64,000 nt of DNA from Allobosea sp. Root381 (lineage in GTDB: Bacteria; Pseudomonadota; Alphaproteobacteria; Rhizobiales; Beijerinckiaceae): the NCBI RefSeq assembly GCF_001429395.1, contig NZ_LMJT01000012.1:55925-119924 (forward strand). Reading direction: 5' to 3'. The notes below the pieces were generated by a model. It ran no database searches and had not been told where the DNA came from. It was given only the letters and a program-made list of their open reading frames with translations. Numbering within the stretch: the first letter of the stretch is position 1; every line of letters starts with the position of its first letter. Both the position numbers and the translations under genes were made by a program. Shown piece after piece: positions 20,763-29,292 of the stretch.

Positions 20763-21235
20763 GCGCCATCATGGTCTTGCTGTATGGAGGCCGGCGCGGA
20801 AACCTGAGCACTCTCCCGCCCAGCTGCCGAGGGCATCGAGGCTGCTGCACTCGGCTTCCGCAAGGACGAAAACGACCAGATCAATCGCTTCGACAACGCG
20901 ACAAGCGATGCCACCAGTCGAAAGCAATGATGGGGCGGATCACGTCGCGCAGCGGCTCTCATCACGCCCTGCTGCGATAGCGCGAACGTTCCCGATCATG
21001 CGCTTTGCGGATGGGATGATTGCGTAGCGGGAGATCCTGGCGAAGCAGGCATCGCGTCATAGGGCAGTGTAATAGCGTTATACCCCAGCCAGAGCCTGGG
21101 GCCGCGGGTCCCTTCTGCGCACGTTTCCACCAAAATTCTGTCTTTTGACTGAAGACTATTGCGTTCCGAAGGCCTTCCTGCTCTGCTGCGGCTAAGACGC
21201 CAAACAAAACGGCGCTTACTCAGAGGGAGAGAAAC
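20763..21235. other. intergenic region, no complete gene
   Basis: This 473-bp gap lies between the TTT and TRAP loci. A short plus-strand frame ending around 20930 (containing LGFRKDENDQINRFDNA) looks like coding sequence but lacks a start and matches nothing I know, so it may be debris. A 6-bp hairpin (CCCCAG/CTGGGG) lies at 21083-21101 without a T-run. Nothing else is recognised. Confidence 0.4.
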
Positions 21236-22372
21236 ATGAACACCGATAAAACGGCTGGGGGATCACGTCGAAAATTCTTGAAGACCTCGCTGATTGCGTC
21301 GACCGCGACGTTAGCGGCCCCCGCGATCGCGCAGCAATCCGGGCCCATCGCTATGCGCTGGCAGAGCACCTGGCCATCCAAGGACATCTTCCACGAATAC
21401 GCTCTCGACTTCGCCAAGAAGGTCAATGACATGACCGGTGGCGAATTGAAGATCGAGGTGCTGCCTGCAGGCGCGGTCGTCCCGGCATTTGGCCTGCTCG
21501 AGGCGGTGTCCAAGGGCACGCTCGACGGCGGCCATGGCGTCCTCGTCTATCATTACGGCAAGCAGACGGCGCTGGCGCTGTGGGGCTCCGGCCCGGCCTA
21601 TGCAATGGATGCCAACATGCTGCTCGCCTGGCACAAATATGGCGGCGGCAAGGAACTGCTGGCCAAGCTCTACGCCTCGATCGGCGCCAATGTGCAATCG
21701 TTCTGCTATGGGCCGATGCCGACGCAGCCACTCGGCTGGTTCAAGAAGCCGGTGACCAAGCTCGAGGACCTGCAGGGGCTCAAGTTCCGCACCGTCGGCA
21801 TCTCGATCGACATCTTCACCGGCATGGGCCTGGCCGTGAACGCGCTGCCGGGCGGCGAGATCGTCGCGGCGATGGATCGCGGCCTGCTCGATGCGGCCGA
21901 ATTCAACAATGCCAGCTCCGACCGCGTCCTCGGCTTCTCTGACGTTTCCAAGGTCTGCATGCTGCAGAGCTACCATCAGAACGCCGAGCAGTTCGAGATC
22001 ATGTTCAACAAGACCAAGTTCGACGCGCTGCCGGAGAAGATGAAAGCCATCATCGCCAATGCGGTCGAGGCCGGCTCGGCCGAGATGTCCTGGAAGGCGA
22101 TCGATCGCTATTCGCAGGACTATCTCGACCTGCAGACGAAGGACAAGGTGCGCTTCTACAAGACTCCGGACGCAGTTCTGAAGCGCCAGCTCGAACTCTA
22201 CGACGAGGTCGCGAAGAAGAAGGCGGCCGAGAACCCGCTCTTCGCCGAGATCCTGCAGTCGCAGCTTGCCTTTGCCAAGCGCGCGACGCGCTGGGAGCAG
22301 GACACGGTGGTCAACCGCAAGATGGTGTTCGACCATTACTGGGGTCCCAACGGCGTCGCGGCCAAGCTCTAA
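21236..22372 (+). CDS. TRAP transporter solute-binding protein (DctP family)
   Basis: The 378-residue periplasmic receptor has a Tat-like leader (SRRKFLKTSLIASTATLAAP ahead of a cleavage site after AIAQ), then the DctP-family start (MRWQSTWPSKDIFHEYALDF). It resembles the mannitol/chloroaromatic (FcbT1-like) branch of TRAP receptors. It delivers an organic acid to the DctQM pair encoded downstream. A GAGGGAGAG ribosome site precedes the ATG. The ligand cannot be read from sequence. Confidence 0.92.
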   Translation: MNTDKTAGGSRRKFLKTSLIASTATLAAPAIAQQSGPIAMRWQSTWPSKDIFHEYALDFAKKVNDMTGGELKIEVLPAGAVVPAFGLLEAVSKGTLDGGHGVLVYHYGKQTALALWGSGPAYAMDANMLLAWHKYGGGKELLAKLYASIGANVQSFCYGPMPTQPLGWFKKPVTKLEDLQGLKFRTVGISIDIFTGMGLAVNALPGGEIVAAMDRGLLDAAEFNNASSDRVLGFSDVSKVCMLQSYHQNAEQFEIMFNKTKFDALPEKMKAIIANAVEAGSAEMSWKAIDRYSQDYLDLQTKDKVRFYKTPDAVLKRQLELYDEVAKKKAAENPLFAEILQSQLAFAKRATRWEQDTVVNRKMVFDHYWGPNGVAAKL

Positions 22373-22444
22373 GCCCGAGTCAATGACATCGGCGACGACC
22401 CGCACCTTGCGTGCGGGCCATCGCTGCTGCCTGCGAGGTCCCGC

Positions 22445-23113
22445 ATGAGCGTCGAAAAGCTTCTTCTCGCCTGCGACAGCATCAGCACGTTCTTCGGCAA
22501 GCTGGCTGCCTGGCTGATCATCGGGCTGATGCTTCTGGTCTGTGCCGAGGTCTTCAAGCGCTATGCGCTGAACGCCCCAACGGCCTGGATCTTCGACGCC
22601 AGCAACATGCTCTATGGCTCGCTGTTCATGCTGTGCGGCGCTTACACGCTCGCCCAGAACGGCCATGTCCGCGGCGATTTCCTCTATAGCTCGATGAAGC
22701 CGCGGACGCAGGCGTCGCTCGATCTCGCGCTCTACATCCTGTTCTTCCTGCCGGGCATCTGCGCGCTGGTTTATGCGGGCTATGACTATGCCGGCGATTC
22801 CTGGCGGATCAACGAACACTCGAACGTTACCGCAGACGGCCCGCCGGTCTATCATTTCAAGACCGTCATTCCCATCGCCGGCGCGCTCGTCCTGCTGCAG
22901 GGCGTGGCGGAAATCGTCCGCTGCATCGTCTGCCTGAAGACCGGCGTCTGGCCGAGCCGCCTCAAGGACGTCGCCGAGATCGACGTCGTCGGGGAGCAGC
23001 TCGCCGCCAGCGAGCACATCGACGAGGCGACGCGCCGCGCCGCGATCGAGCAGGCCCAGGCGATCGATGAAGCGGCTCGCCAGCGCGGCCTCGGCGGAGA
23101 CAGGCAGCCATGA
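22445..23113 (+). CDS. TRAP transporter small permease (DctQ family)
   Basis: The 222-residue membrane protein has four hydrophobic segments and the DctQ pattern (CAEVFKRYALNAPTAWIFDA). It has a charged C-terminal tail of about 60 residues rich in Asp, Glu, Arg and Ala, longer than in typical DctQ proteins. Its stop overlaps the start of the large permease (ATGA), implying coupled translation. Confidence 0.9.
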   Translation: MSVEKLLLACDSISTFFGKLAAWLIIGLMLLVCAEVFKRYALNAPTAWIFDASNMLYGSLFMLCGAYTLAQNGHVRGDFLYSSMKPRTQASLDLALYILFFLPGICALVYAGYDYAGDSWRINEHSNVTADGPPVYHFKTVIPIAGALVLLQGVAEIVRCIVCLKTGVWPSRLKDVAEIDVVGEQLAASEHIDEATRRAAIEQAQAIDEAARQRGLGGDRQP

Positions 23114-24858
23114 GCGATCCAGCCCTCGGCCTGAGCATGCTCGGCCTCATCGTCGTGGTCATCATTCTGGGTTTCCCGACGGCGTTCACCCTGATGGGGC
23201 TCGGGATGCTGTTCGGATATGCCGCGTTCTACGACCCGTCGCAGGCCTGGTACACGAACAAGATCTTCGATCTGATGGTCCAGCGCACCTACGGCGCGAT
23301 GACGAACGACGTCCTGATCTCGATCCCGCTCTTCGTTCTGATGGGCTATGTGATGGAGCGCGGGGCGCTCGTCGACAAGATGTTCTATTCGGTGCAGCTC
23401 GCCTTCCGGAACGTGCCGGCGGCCCTGGCCGTCGCGACGCTGCTGGTATGCACCTTCTGGGGCATCGCGAGCGGGCTGGTGGGCGCGGTCGTCGTGCTGA
23501 TGGGCGTGATCGCCTTCAACCCAATGCTGAAGGCCGGCTATGACGTGCGGCTCGCCGCCGGCGTCATCACCGCCGGCGGCACGCTCGGCATCCTCATCCC
23601 GCCCTCGGTGATGATCATCGTCTACGCGGCGGTCGCAGGCCAGTCGGTGGTCAAGCTCTATGCCGCCGCAATGTTTCCGGGTTTCTTCCTGGCCCTTCTC
23701 TACCTGCTCTACATCGTTGGCTGGGCGCTTCTGAATCCCCGGATCGCGCCGAAGCTTCCCGCTGAGAACACGCAGGTTCCGGTGCCTGAATGGACGGAAG
23801 CGCTGTGCGGGGCTTATGGCAAGCGCATCTTTCCGGCCTTGTTCCAGGCGCTCTTCGCCCCGGCGAAGGCGCGGCGGATCGTCAGCGACGGTAAGCCCGT
23901 CGGCTATGGCGATATCCTGCGGGCCTTCGCCTATGCGCTCGTGCCGCTGACCATCGTCGCGGTGACGCTGGCCGTGGTGTGGTGGTATGTCGTGATCCAC
24001 CAGCAGTCGGGCGCCGCCGAGGCCGTGACGGCCGTCGAACAGCTCGGATCGCCGGATCTGCCGCCGGACGAGGCGAGCGATGCCTCCAACGGGCCGGCGC
24101 CCGCCTTCTACTGGTGGTTCGGAGCGATCGCCCTGGGCTTCGCTGCCCTGATGGTGCGTTACTATCGCCGGATGTCGCCGGAGCGGCTCGAGATCATTCG
24201 CCTGCTGACGGACTCGGTCGCGCCGCTCGGATTTCTGACGGCGATCGTTCTTGCCGTCATCCTGTTCGGCATCACGACAGCCACCGAATCCGCCGCTGTC
24301 GGCGCCGCAGGTGCATTCCTGCTCGCCTTCCATGCCAGGACCCTGAACTGGAAGCGCACCAAGGAAGCGGTGTTCCTCACCGCCAAGACCACATCGATGG
24401 TCTGCTGGCTGTTCGTCGGCTCAGCCATCTTCTCGGCGGTCTTCGCGCTGCTGGGCGGGCAGGCCCTGCTGGAGAGCTGGGTCCTGTCGCTGAACCTGTC
24501 TCCCCTGCAGTTCATGATCCTGTCGCAGGCGATCATCTTCATTCTGGGCTGGCCGCTCGAGTGGACCGAAATCCTGGTGATCTTCGTGCCGATCTTCCTG
24601 CCATTGCTGAAGCATTTCAGCATCGATCCCATTCTCTGGGGCGTGCTGGTCTTCGTGAACCTGCAGGCAGCGTTCCTGTCCCCGCCGGTCGCGATGTCGG
24701 CGTTCTACCTCAAGGGCGTCGCGCCCTCGCATGTCACGATCAACCAGATCTTTGCCGGCATGATGCCCTATATGCTGATCGTGATCCTCTGCATGGTACT
24801 GCTGTATCTTTGGCCGGGGCTGACCCTGTGGCTGCCGCAATATCTTTACGGCGGCTAA
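23110..24858 (+). CDS. TRAP transporter large permease (DctM family, long form)
   Basis: DctM is the sodium-coupled transport channel. The 582-residue protein is about 150 residues longer than a typical DctM. Its N- and C-terminal halves are canonical (GILIPPSVMIIVYAAVAGQS; GITTATESAAVGAAGAFLL), but between them, at roughly residues 220-370, lies an extra segment with two more hydrophobic spans and a loop rich in Ala, Glu, Pro and Asp. This long form occurs in the mannitol/chloroaromatic TRAP branch. It is coupled to the small permease. Confidence 0.93.
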   Translation: MSDPALGLSMLGLIVVVIILGFPTAFTLMGLGMLFGYAAFYDPSQAWYTNKIFDLMVQRTYGAMTNDVLISIPLFVLMGYVMERGALVDKMFYSVQLAFRNVPAALAVATLLVCTFWGIASGLVGAVVVLMGVIAFNPMLKAGYDVRLAAGVITAGGTLGILIPPSVMIIVYAAVAGQSVVKLYAAAMFPGFFLALLYLLYIVGWALLNPRIAPKLPAENTQVPVPEWTEALCGAYGKRIFPALFQALFAPAKARRIVSDGKPVGYGDILRAFAYALVPLTIVAVTLAVVWWYVVIHQQSGAAEAVTAVEQLGSPDLPPDEASDASNGPAPAFYWWFGAIALGFAALMVRYYRRMSPERLEIIRLLTDSVAPLGFLTAIVLAVILFGITTATESAAVGAAGAFLLAFHARTLNWKRTKEAVFLTAKTTSMVCWLFVGSAIFSAVFALLGGQALLESWVLSLNLSPLQFMILSQAIIFILGWPLEWTEILVIFVPIFLPLLKHFSIDPILWGVLVFVNLQAAFLSPPVAMSAFYLKGVAPSHVTINQIFAGMMPYMLIVILCMVLLYLWPGLTLWLPQYLYGG

Positions 24859-24960
24859 GCTTGCTCGGCGCAGGGCGTTCTCGCGAGATGCAGAGCGCCG
24901 ATACAGCCAGGTGGGTGCGAACCCTGGCGGCTGGGCGGGCTTCTGTTTGCACGTGGCGGA

Positions 24961-25902
24961 CTATCGGCTGACTCTCGGATCGATCAAGCTGTAGAGCACG
25001 TCCACGATCAGGTTCACGACGACGAAGGTCAGGGCCATGAACAGCACGATGCCCTGGATGACCGGATAGTCGCGCCGCGAAACGGCATTGATCAGCAGGC
25101 GCCCGACGCCGGGGATGTTGAAGACCATTTCGATGGCGATGGCGCCGCCCATGAGGACCGCGAAGGTGATGCCGATCGCCGTGAGTATGGGCATCAGGGC
25201 GTTTTTGAGCGCATGGCGAACGATGACGACGCGGCCGGCCAGGCCCTTGGCGCGGGCCGTGCGGATGAAGTCCTCGCCGAGGACGTCGAGCATGCTCGAG
25301 CGCGTGATGCGCGCGATGAAGGCCGCCTGGACGAGACCGACCGACAATGCGGGCAGGGTCAGCGACCAGAGGCATTGCCAGAGGCCGCGATCGAGGGGGA
25401 TATAGCCCGCGACCGGGAACAGCCGAAGCTCGACGGCGAACAGCAGGATCAGCATCAGGCCAAACCAGAATTCGGGCATCGAAACCCCGAGCATCGCGAT
25501 GCCCATCGCCACCTGGTCCGCCGGGCCGCCGCGATTTACCGCCGAGATCACGCCCGAAACCATGCCGATGCTGACGGCGATCACGAGCGCATAGAGCGTC
25601 AGGATCAATGTCGGCTCGACGCGCTGCAGGATCGCCTGCGTCACCGGCATGCGCAGGAAGATCGACTCGCCAAGATTGAACGTGGCCATCTGCTTCAGCC
25701 AGGAGACGAGCTGGATCAGGAAGGGCTCGTTCAGCCCGAGCCGCTCGCGCAGGGCTGCGACCTGGTCGGGCGAGGCATCGGCGCCGAGCATGACGGCTGC
25801 CGGATCGCCCGGCGCCAGATGCAGCAGGATGAAGACGAGGAACAGCGGAACCAGCAGGCTCGGCAGGAGCAGCACGAGGCGCTGCAGGATGAAGCGTGCC
25901 AT
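24961..25902 (-). CDS. peptide-type ABC transporter permease (DppB family)
   Basis: The 313-residue inner-membrane permease begins with the DppB signature (RFILQRLVLLLPSLLVPLFL, LHLAPGDPAAVMLG) and has the inner EAA-type loop (ARAKGLAGRVVIVRHALKNA). It is the last gene of the six-gene minus-strand operon, and its start shares one base with the end of the PLP-enzyme gene. The operon has both permeases and a binding protein but no ATPase gene. Confidence 0.93.
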   Translation of the reverse strand: MARFILQRLVLLLPSLLVPLFLVFILLHLAPGDPAAVMLGADASPDQVAALRERLGLNEPFLIQLVSWLKQMATFNLGESIFLRMPVTQAILQRVEPTLILTLYALVIAVSIGMVSGVISAVNRGGPADQVAMGIAMLGVSMPEFWFGLMLILLFAVELRLFPVAGYIPLDRGLWQCLWSLTLPALSVGLVQAAFIARITRSSMLDVLGEDFIRTARAKGLAGRVVIVRHALKNALMPILTAIGITFAVLMGGAIAIEMVFNIPGVGRLLINAVSRRDYPVIQGIVLFMALTFVVVNLIVDVLYSLIDPRVSR

Positions 25903-27080
25903 CAGTGCAGGGCTCCCGGCCCGGTGATCTCCCGCAACGCCCCGGTGATGACGGTGGCGGGAGCGTCGGCCTCGACCCTGATCTCATGCACCGGCATCTG
26001 CCGGTAGATCGCAAACTGCTTGAAGCCGTGGCCGGTCACCATGCAGACGACGCGCTCGCCCGGCCTGATTTCGCCGCGCGCCATCAGCTTCTGCGCGGCT
26101 GCGAGCGAGCTCGCTCCGGTCGGCTCGGCGAAGATGCCGTTGCCGGCCGCCAGCACCTTCATGGCCTGGATGATCTCGTCGTCGCTGACGGCGATCGCCC
26201 GGCCGCCGCTTTCACGGACCAGCCGCAGCGTATAGGTGCCGTCCCGCGCATAGCCGATCAGCGGGTCCGAAATGCCCGAGGCGATCGTTTTTGGCTCGCC
26301 CCAGGGCTGGACCTCGGCGGCGCCCTCGTCGAAGGCCTTGACGATCGGCGCGCAGCCTTCCGCCTGGACCGCCACGATCTTCGGTGTCCGTCCGCCGCGG
26401 TCGGCGAAACCCTGAACGACCCCCTTCACCAGCGGACCGGAGCCGGTCGGCACGATCACCCAATCCGGGGCGGTTTCGCCGAGCTGGGCGTGGATCTCGT
26501 GCCCGACAAGGCGCAGCGCATCGGTGCCGTAAGGGTTGATGAACGTGGTGGTGACGTTGACGAAGCCGGTTTCCTCGGCCACCGCCAGCGCCATGGCGTA
26601 GGAGTTGCTGTAGTGGCCGGCCACGCGCACGAGCAGGGCGCCATAGGCCGCAATCTGGGCCATCTTTTCGGCCGGGGTCTGCTCGGGCACCAGGATGACG
26701 GCGGGAATGCCCGCCCGCGCGGCATAGGCGGCGGCCGAAGCTCCGGCATTACCGCTCGACGCGCAGACCAGCCCTTTCGACCCGAAGCCGAGGGCGGTCG
26801 TCAGCGCGGCGCTGACGAGGCGATCCTTGAAGGAGCCGCTCGGATTGCGGGTCTCGTCCTTGATCCAGATCGCGCCCTCGGCGGAGCCGGCGCGGGCCCG
26901 CAGAAGTGGTGTTCCGCCCTCGCCGAGCGTGACCTCCGGCGCGACCAGTGCGGCGGCGTCCGATGGCGGGCCGCCGGCATGGACGACTTCGAGAATGCCC
27001 CCGCATTCCTCGCAGGCATAGCGCAGCGTGGCTGTATATTCGGCGCGGCAGTCCACGCAGCTCAGCATCATCGTCGTCAT
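25902..27080 (-). CDS. threonine synthase-like PLP enzyme with N-terminal zinc ribbon
   Basis: The 392-residue fold-type II PLP enzyme has a short Cys4 zinc-ribbon-like N terminus (CVDC...CEEC, residues about 8-26), as in threonine synthase-like proteins. The PLP lysine is Lys85 in PSGSFKDR, and a glycine-rich phosphate-binding loop (SSGNAGASAAAYAA) and TGSGPL follow. The fold covers threonine synthase, threonine/serine dehydratase and related lyases. Located between two permeases and downstream of a D-aminoacylase, it more likely degrades or converts an imported amino acid than makes threonine (inference). The ATG at 27080 is preferred because an upstream extension would run into the preceding permease gene. 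Confidence 0.8.
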   Translation of the reverse strand: MTTMMLSCVDCRAEYTATLRYACEECGGILEVVHAGGPPSDAAALVAPEVTLGEGGTPLLRARAGSAEGAIWIKDETRNPSGSFKDRLVSAALTTALGFGSKGLVCASSGNAGASAAAYAARAGIPAVILVPEQTPAEKMAQIAAYGALLVRVAGHYSNSYAMALAVAEETGFVNVTTTFINPYGTDALRLVGHEIHAQLGETAPDWVIVPTGSGPLVKGVVQGFADRGGRTPKIVAVQAEGCAPIVKAFDEGAAEVQPWGEPKTIASGISDPLIGYARDGTYTLRLVRESGGRAIAVSDDEIIQAMKVLAAGNGIFAEPTGASSLAAAQKLMARGEIRPGERVVCMVTGHGFKQFAIYRQMPVHEIRVEADAPATVITGALREITGPGALH

Positions 27081-27081
27081 C

Positions 27082-27957
27082 TCAACGCTCTCGCATCTTG
27101 GGGTCGAGCGCATCGCGCAGCCCGTCACCGAACAGATTCAGTCCGAGAACGGTGACCATGATCGCGACGCCGGGAAACACCGCCATCCACCACGCCATGA
27201 CCACGAAGGTTCGCGACTCCGCCAGCATGTTGCCCCAGCTCGGCTGGGTCGGCGGGACGCCCGCGCCGAGAAAGCTCAGGGCGGCTTCACCCAGCACGGC
27301 ATAGGAGAAGATGAACGAGGCCTGGACGATGATCGGGGACAGGACATTGGGCAGGACGTGGCGGAACAGCGCGTAGAGACGGCTGCCGCCGACGGCGATG
27401 CAGGCCTCGACATAGGGCAGCTCCCTGACGACGAGGACCGAGCTCCTGACCACCCGTGCCACGCGCGGCATGTAGACGGTGCCCAAGGCGATGACGACGG
27501 TCGAGCTGCTGGCGCCGAGCACGCCGGCCATCGCGATCGCCAGCACCAGTCCCGGAAACGACATCAGGCCGTCGAGGATGCGCGACAGCACCATGTCGAT
27601 GCGGGAATAGAAGCCTGTGAGCAGGCCGAGCAGGCTGCCGATGCCGACCGCGACGAGAACGACCGCGCAGCCGATCACCAGCGAAGTCCGGGCGCCGTGC
27701 ATCACGCGCGACAGCACATCGCGGCCGAACTCGTCCGTACCCATTAGATGGGTGGAGGAGGGCGGCTTCAGGCGGTTCTGCACCGCCAGCGCATTCGGAT
27801 CGGCCGGGGCGAGCAGGTCGGCCGAGAAGGCGGTTGCGAGGACCAGGACGAGCAGGCCCGTTCCGATGATGACATTGGTGCGCGAAAACAGCTTGGCGAG
27901 GAAAGGTGCCTTGCGCGGCTCGGCCCAGGCTCCGGGCTCATGTGCGGCCATGCTCAT
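27082..27957 (-). CDS. peptide-type ABC transporter permease (DppC family)
   Basis: The 291-residue permease pairs with the DppB-like subunit. It shows the DppC motifs LMGTDEFGRDVLSRVMHGAR near the N terminus, the inner loop VEACIAVGGSRLYALFRHVL, and the C-terminal GLNLFGDGLRDALDPKMRER. Its start overlaps the regulator stop by 4 nt (ATGA), so regulator and permease are translationally coupled. Confidence 0.93.
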   Translation of the reverse strand: MSMAAHEPGAWAEPRKAPFLAKLFSRTNVIIGTGLLVLVLATAFSADLLAPADPNALAVQNRLKPPSSTHLMGTDEFGRDVLSRVMHGARTSLVIGCAVVLVAVGIGSLLGLLTGFYSRIDMVLSRILDGLMSFPGLVLAIAMAGVLGASSSTVVIALGTVYMPRVARVVRSSVLVVRELPYVEACIAVGGSRLYALFRHVLPNVLSPIIVQASFIFSYAVLGEAALSFLGAGVPPTQPSWGNMLAESRTFVVMAWWMAVFPGVAIMVTVLGLNLFGDGLRDALDPKMRER

Positions 27958-29267
27958 GATGGGGCGTGCTCGCGCATGTCGAGATCGATCCTGTAGAGGG
28001 TTGATGGCCGGCCGTGGCCGATCGGGGTGCTTTCTCCGACCGGGATGGCGAGCCCCGCCTCGGTGAGTTTGGCCAGCACGCGGCGGGCGGTCCGCGAGGT
28101 GGCGTCGAGGATGTCGGCGAGCTCGACGGCGCTATAGGCGCGCGAACGCTCGTCGCCGATGGCTTCCAGCATGCGCGCCAGATTGGCAGCGGTGATGCCG
28201 GTGCGCTCGGCCAGCGCCACCAGCATGCTGTCCTCGACCCGGATCAGCCGCGTGCGGCCCTGGCCGAGAGGGCCGATCAGCCGATCGTCGTCGAAGACGA
28301 TGTAGAGCCCGTCGCCATTCTTCAGCTCGGCCTGATGCAGCGCCTTGCGGGCGCCTTCCTCCGCGAGGGCGGCGCTGGTGCCGGTGCCGATGCCGATCTG
28401 CAGGGAGAAGCCCGGCAGCGGAACCGGCTCGAGCGCCGGCGCGACGGTGAAGTCCTGCGTCTGCTGCCGCAGAGCCCCATATGTCGTGTAGAACAGGTGC
28501 AGACCGCTGCCGATGTCCAACAGGTTCACCGACAGCCTGTCGGCGAAGGCGACGAGATAGGTCTCGACCGCGAGCGCATGACGGCGGGCATCGGCGATGG
28601 CGCCGTTGAATTGCGGCGTGTTGACCCGCAGCAGGCCGATGGCGATCTGGGAGCCGCGATAGCGCTGCTGGAGCACGTTGGAGACCAGCAGGTCCAGTGC
28701 CTTCAGGATCGTATGCTTGGTCCAGAACATGAAATGGCAGGGTATGCCCGCCTGCTCCAACTCGCGCTTGACGATCGAGCGGCAGGTCAGGGCATGGCGG
28801 ACGCGACCCGCCCGATAATTCTCGATGTGGAAGCCGGCGAAATCGTCATGGATGCGCCCGTTCACCAGCGGCATGCTGGCGATCCGGCTCGGGTTGATCT
28901 GCAGTTCACGGCAGACATTGGCGATGGCGTCGTCCGACACCGTGTCGACGCTGATCGTCGCGGGATCGATCCCGGCCCGGACGAGATCGAAGAAGGCCTT
29001 CACCAGCGAGACTTCGTCGAACAGGACGTGCGAGACCGGCACCGTCAGTGGCCGCTCCGCCAGCGCGACGTGATACGGTACCGGGCCGGAGAAGAGGATC
29101 GCGTCGACGCTTCCCTCCAGCCCATAGGCGAGGTCGCGTGCCTCGTCCTGGTGATCGTAGAGGCGGATCTTGACGTCGAGATCCGGGCCGGCATCGCGGA
29201 GCGCGAGCTCGAGCGGCTCGCTGAACTCCGCATTGGCGATGATGCCGATTCGAATCCTGACTGCCAT
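27954..29267 (-). CDS. putative ligand-sensing regulator with cyclase-fold-like middle domain and C-terminal winged helix
   Basis: The 437-residue protein has three apparent parts. Residues 1-130 look like a PrpR-N or periplasmic-binding-like sensor fold (EGSVDAILFSGPVPYHVALA). The middle region, about 200-350, contains FSLQIGIGTGTSAALAEEGA followed by DGLYIVFDDDRLIGPL, reminiscent of GGDEF / GTP-cyclohydrolase-III-like folds. Residues 355-437 look like a winged helix (ILDATSRTARRVLAKLTEAG). No family name comes to mind with certainty. It is embedded in the operon between the binding protein and a permease, which suggests autogenous control of peptide or D-amino acid use. The start is the ATG at 29267, 25 nt after the binding-protein stop. 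Confidence 0.6.
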   Translation of the reverse strand: MAVRIRIGIIANAEFSEPLELALRDAGPDLDVKIRLYDHQDEARDLAYGLEGSVDAILFSGPVPYHVALAERPLTVPVSHVLFDEVSLVKAFFDLVRAGIDPATISVDTVSDDAIANVCRELQINPSRIASMPLVNGRIHDDFAGFHIENYRAGRVRHALTCRSIVKRELEQAGIPCHFMFWTKHTILKALDLLVSNVLQQRYRGSQIAIGLLRVNTPQFNGAIADARRHALAVETYLVAFADRLSVNLLDIGSGLHLFYTTYGALRQQTQDFTVAPALEPVPLPGFSLQIGIGTGTSAALAEEGARKALHQAELKNGDGLYIVFDDDRLIGPLGQGRTRLIRVEDSMLVALAERTGITAANLARMLEAIGDERSRAYSAVELADILDATSRTARRVLAKLTEAGLAIPVGESTPIGHGRPSTLYRIDLDMREHAPS

Positions 29268-29292
29268 GAAACGCCCCTGCCGAACCCGTTGC

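Noticed and set aside
22852..24333. A 493-codon minus-strand frame opposite the TRAP permease genes
   Set aside because: Composition dominated by His, Arg, Asp and Glu, as expected of an antisense shadow of membrane-protein codons.
16007..24858. A single uptake island joining the TTT and TRAP systems
   Set aside because: A 473-bp gap without shared regulatory signals separates them, and each system is complete by itself.
25896..27155. A 419-codon plus-strand frame opposite the PLP enzyme
   Set aside because: Overlaps a clear fold-type II PLP enzyme completely and has no family features.
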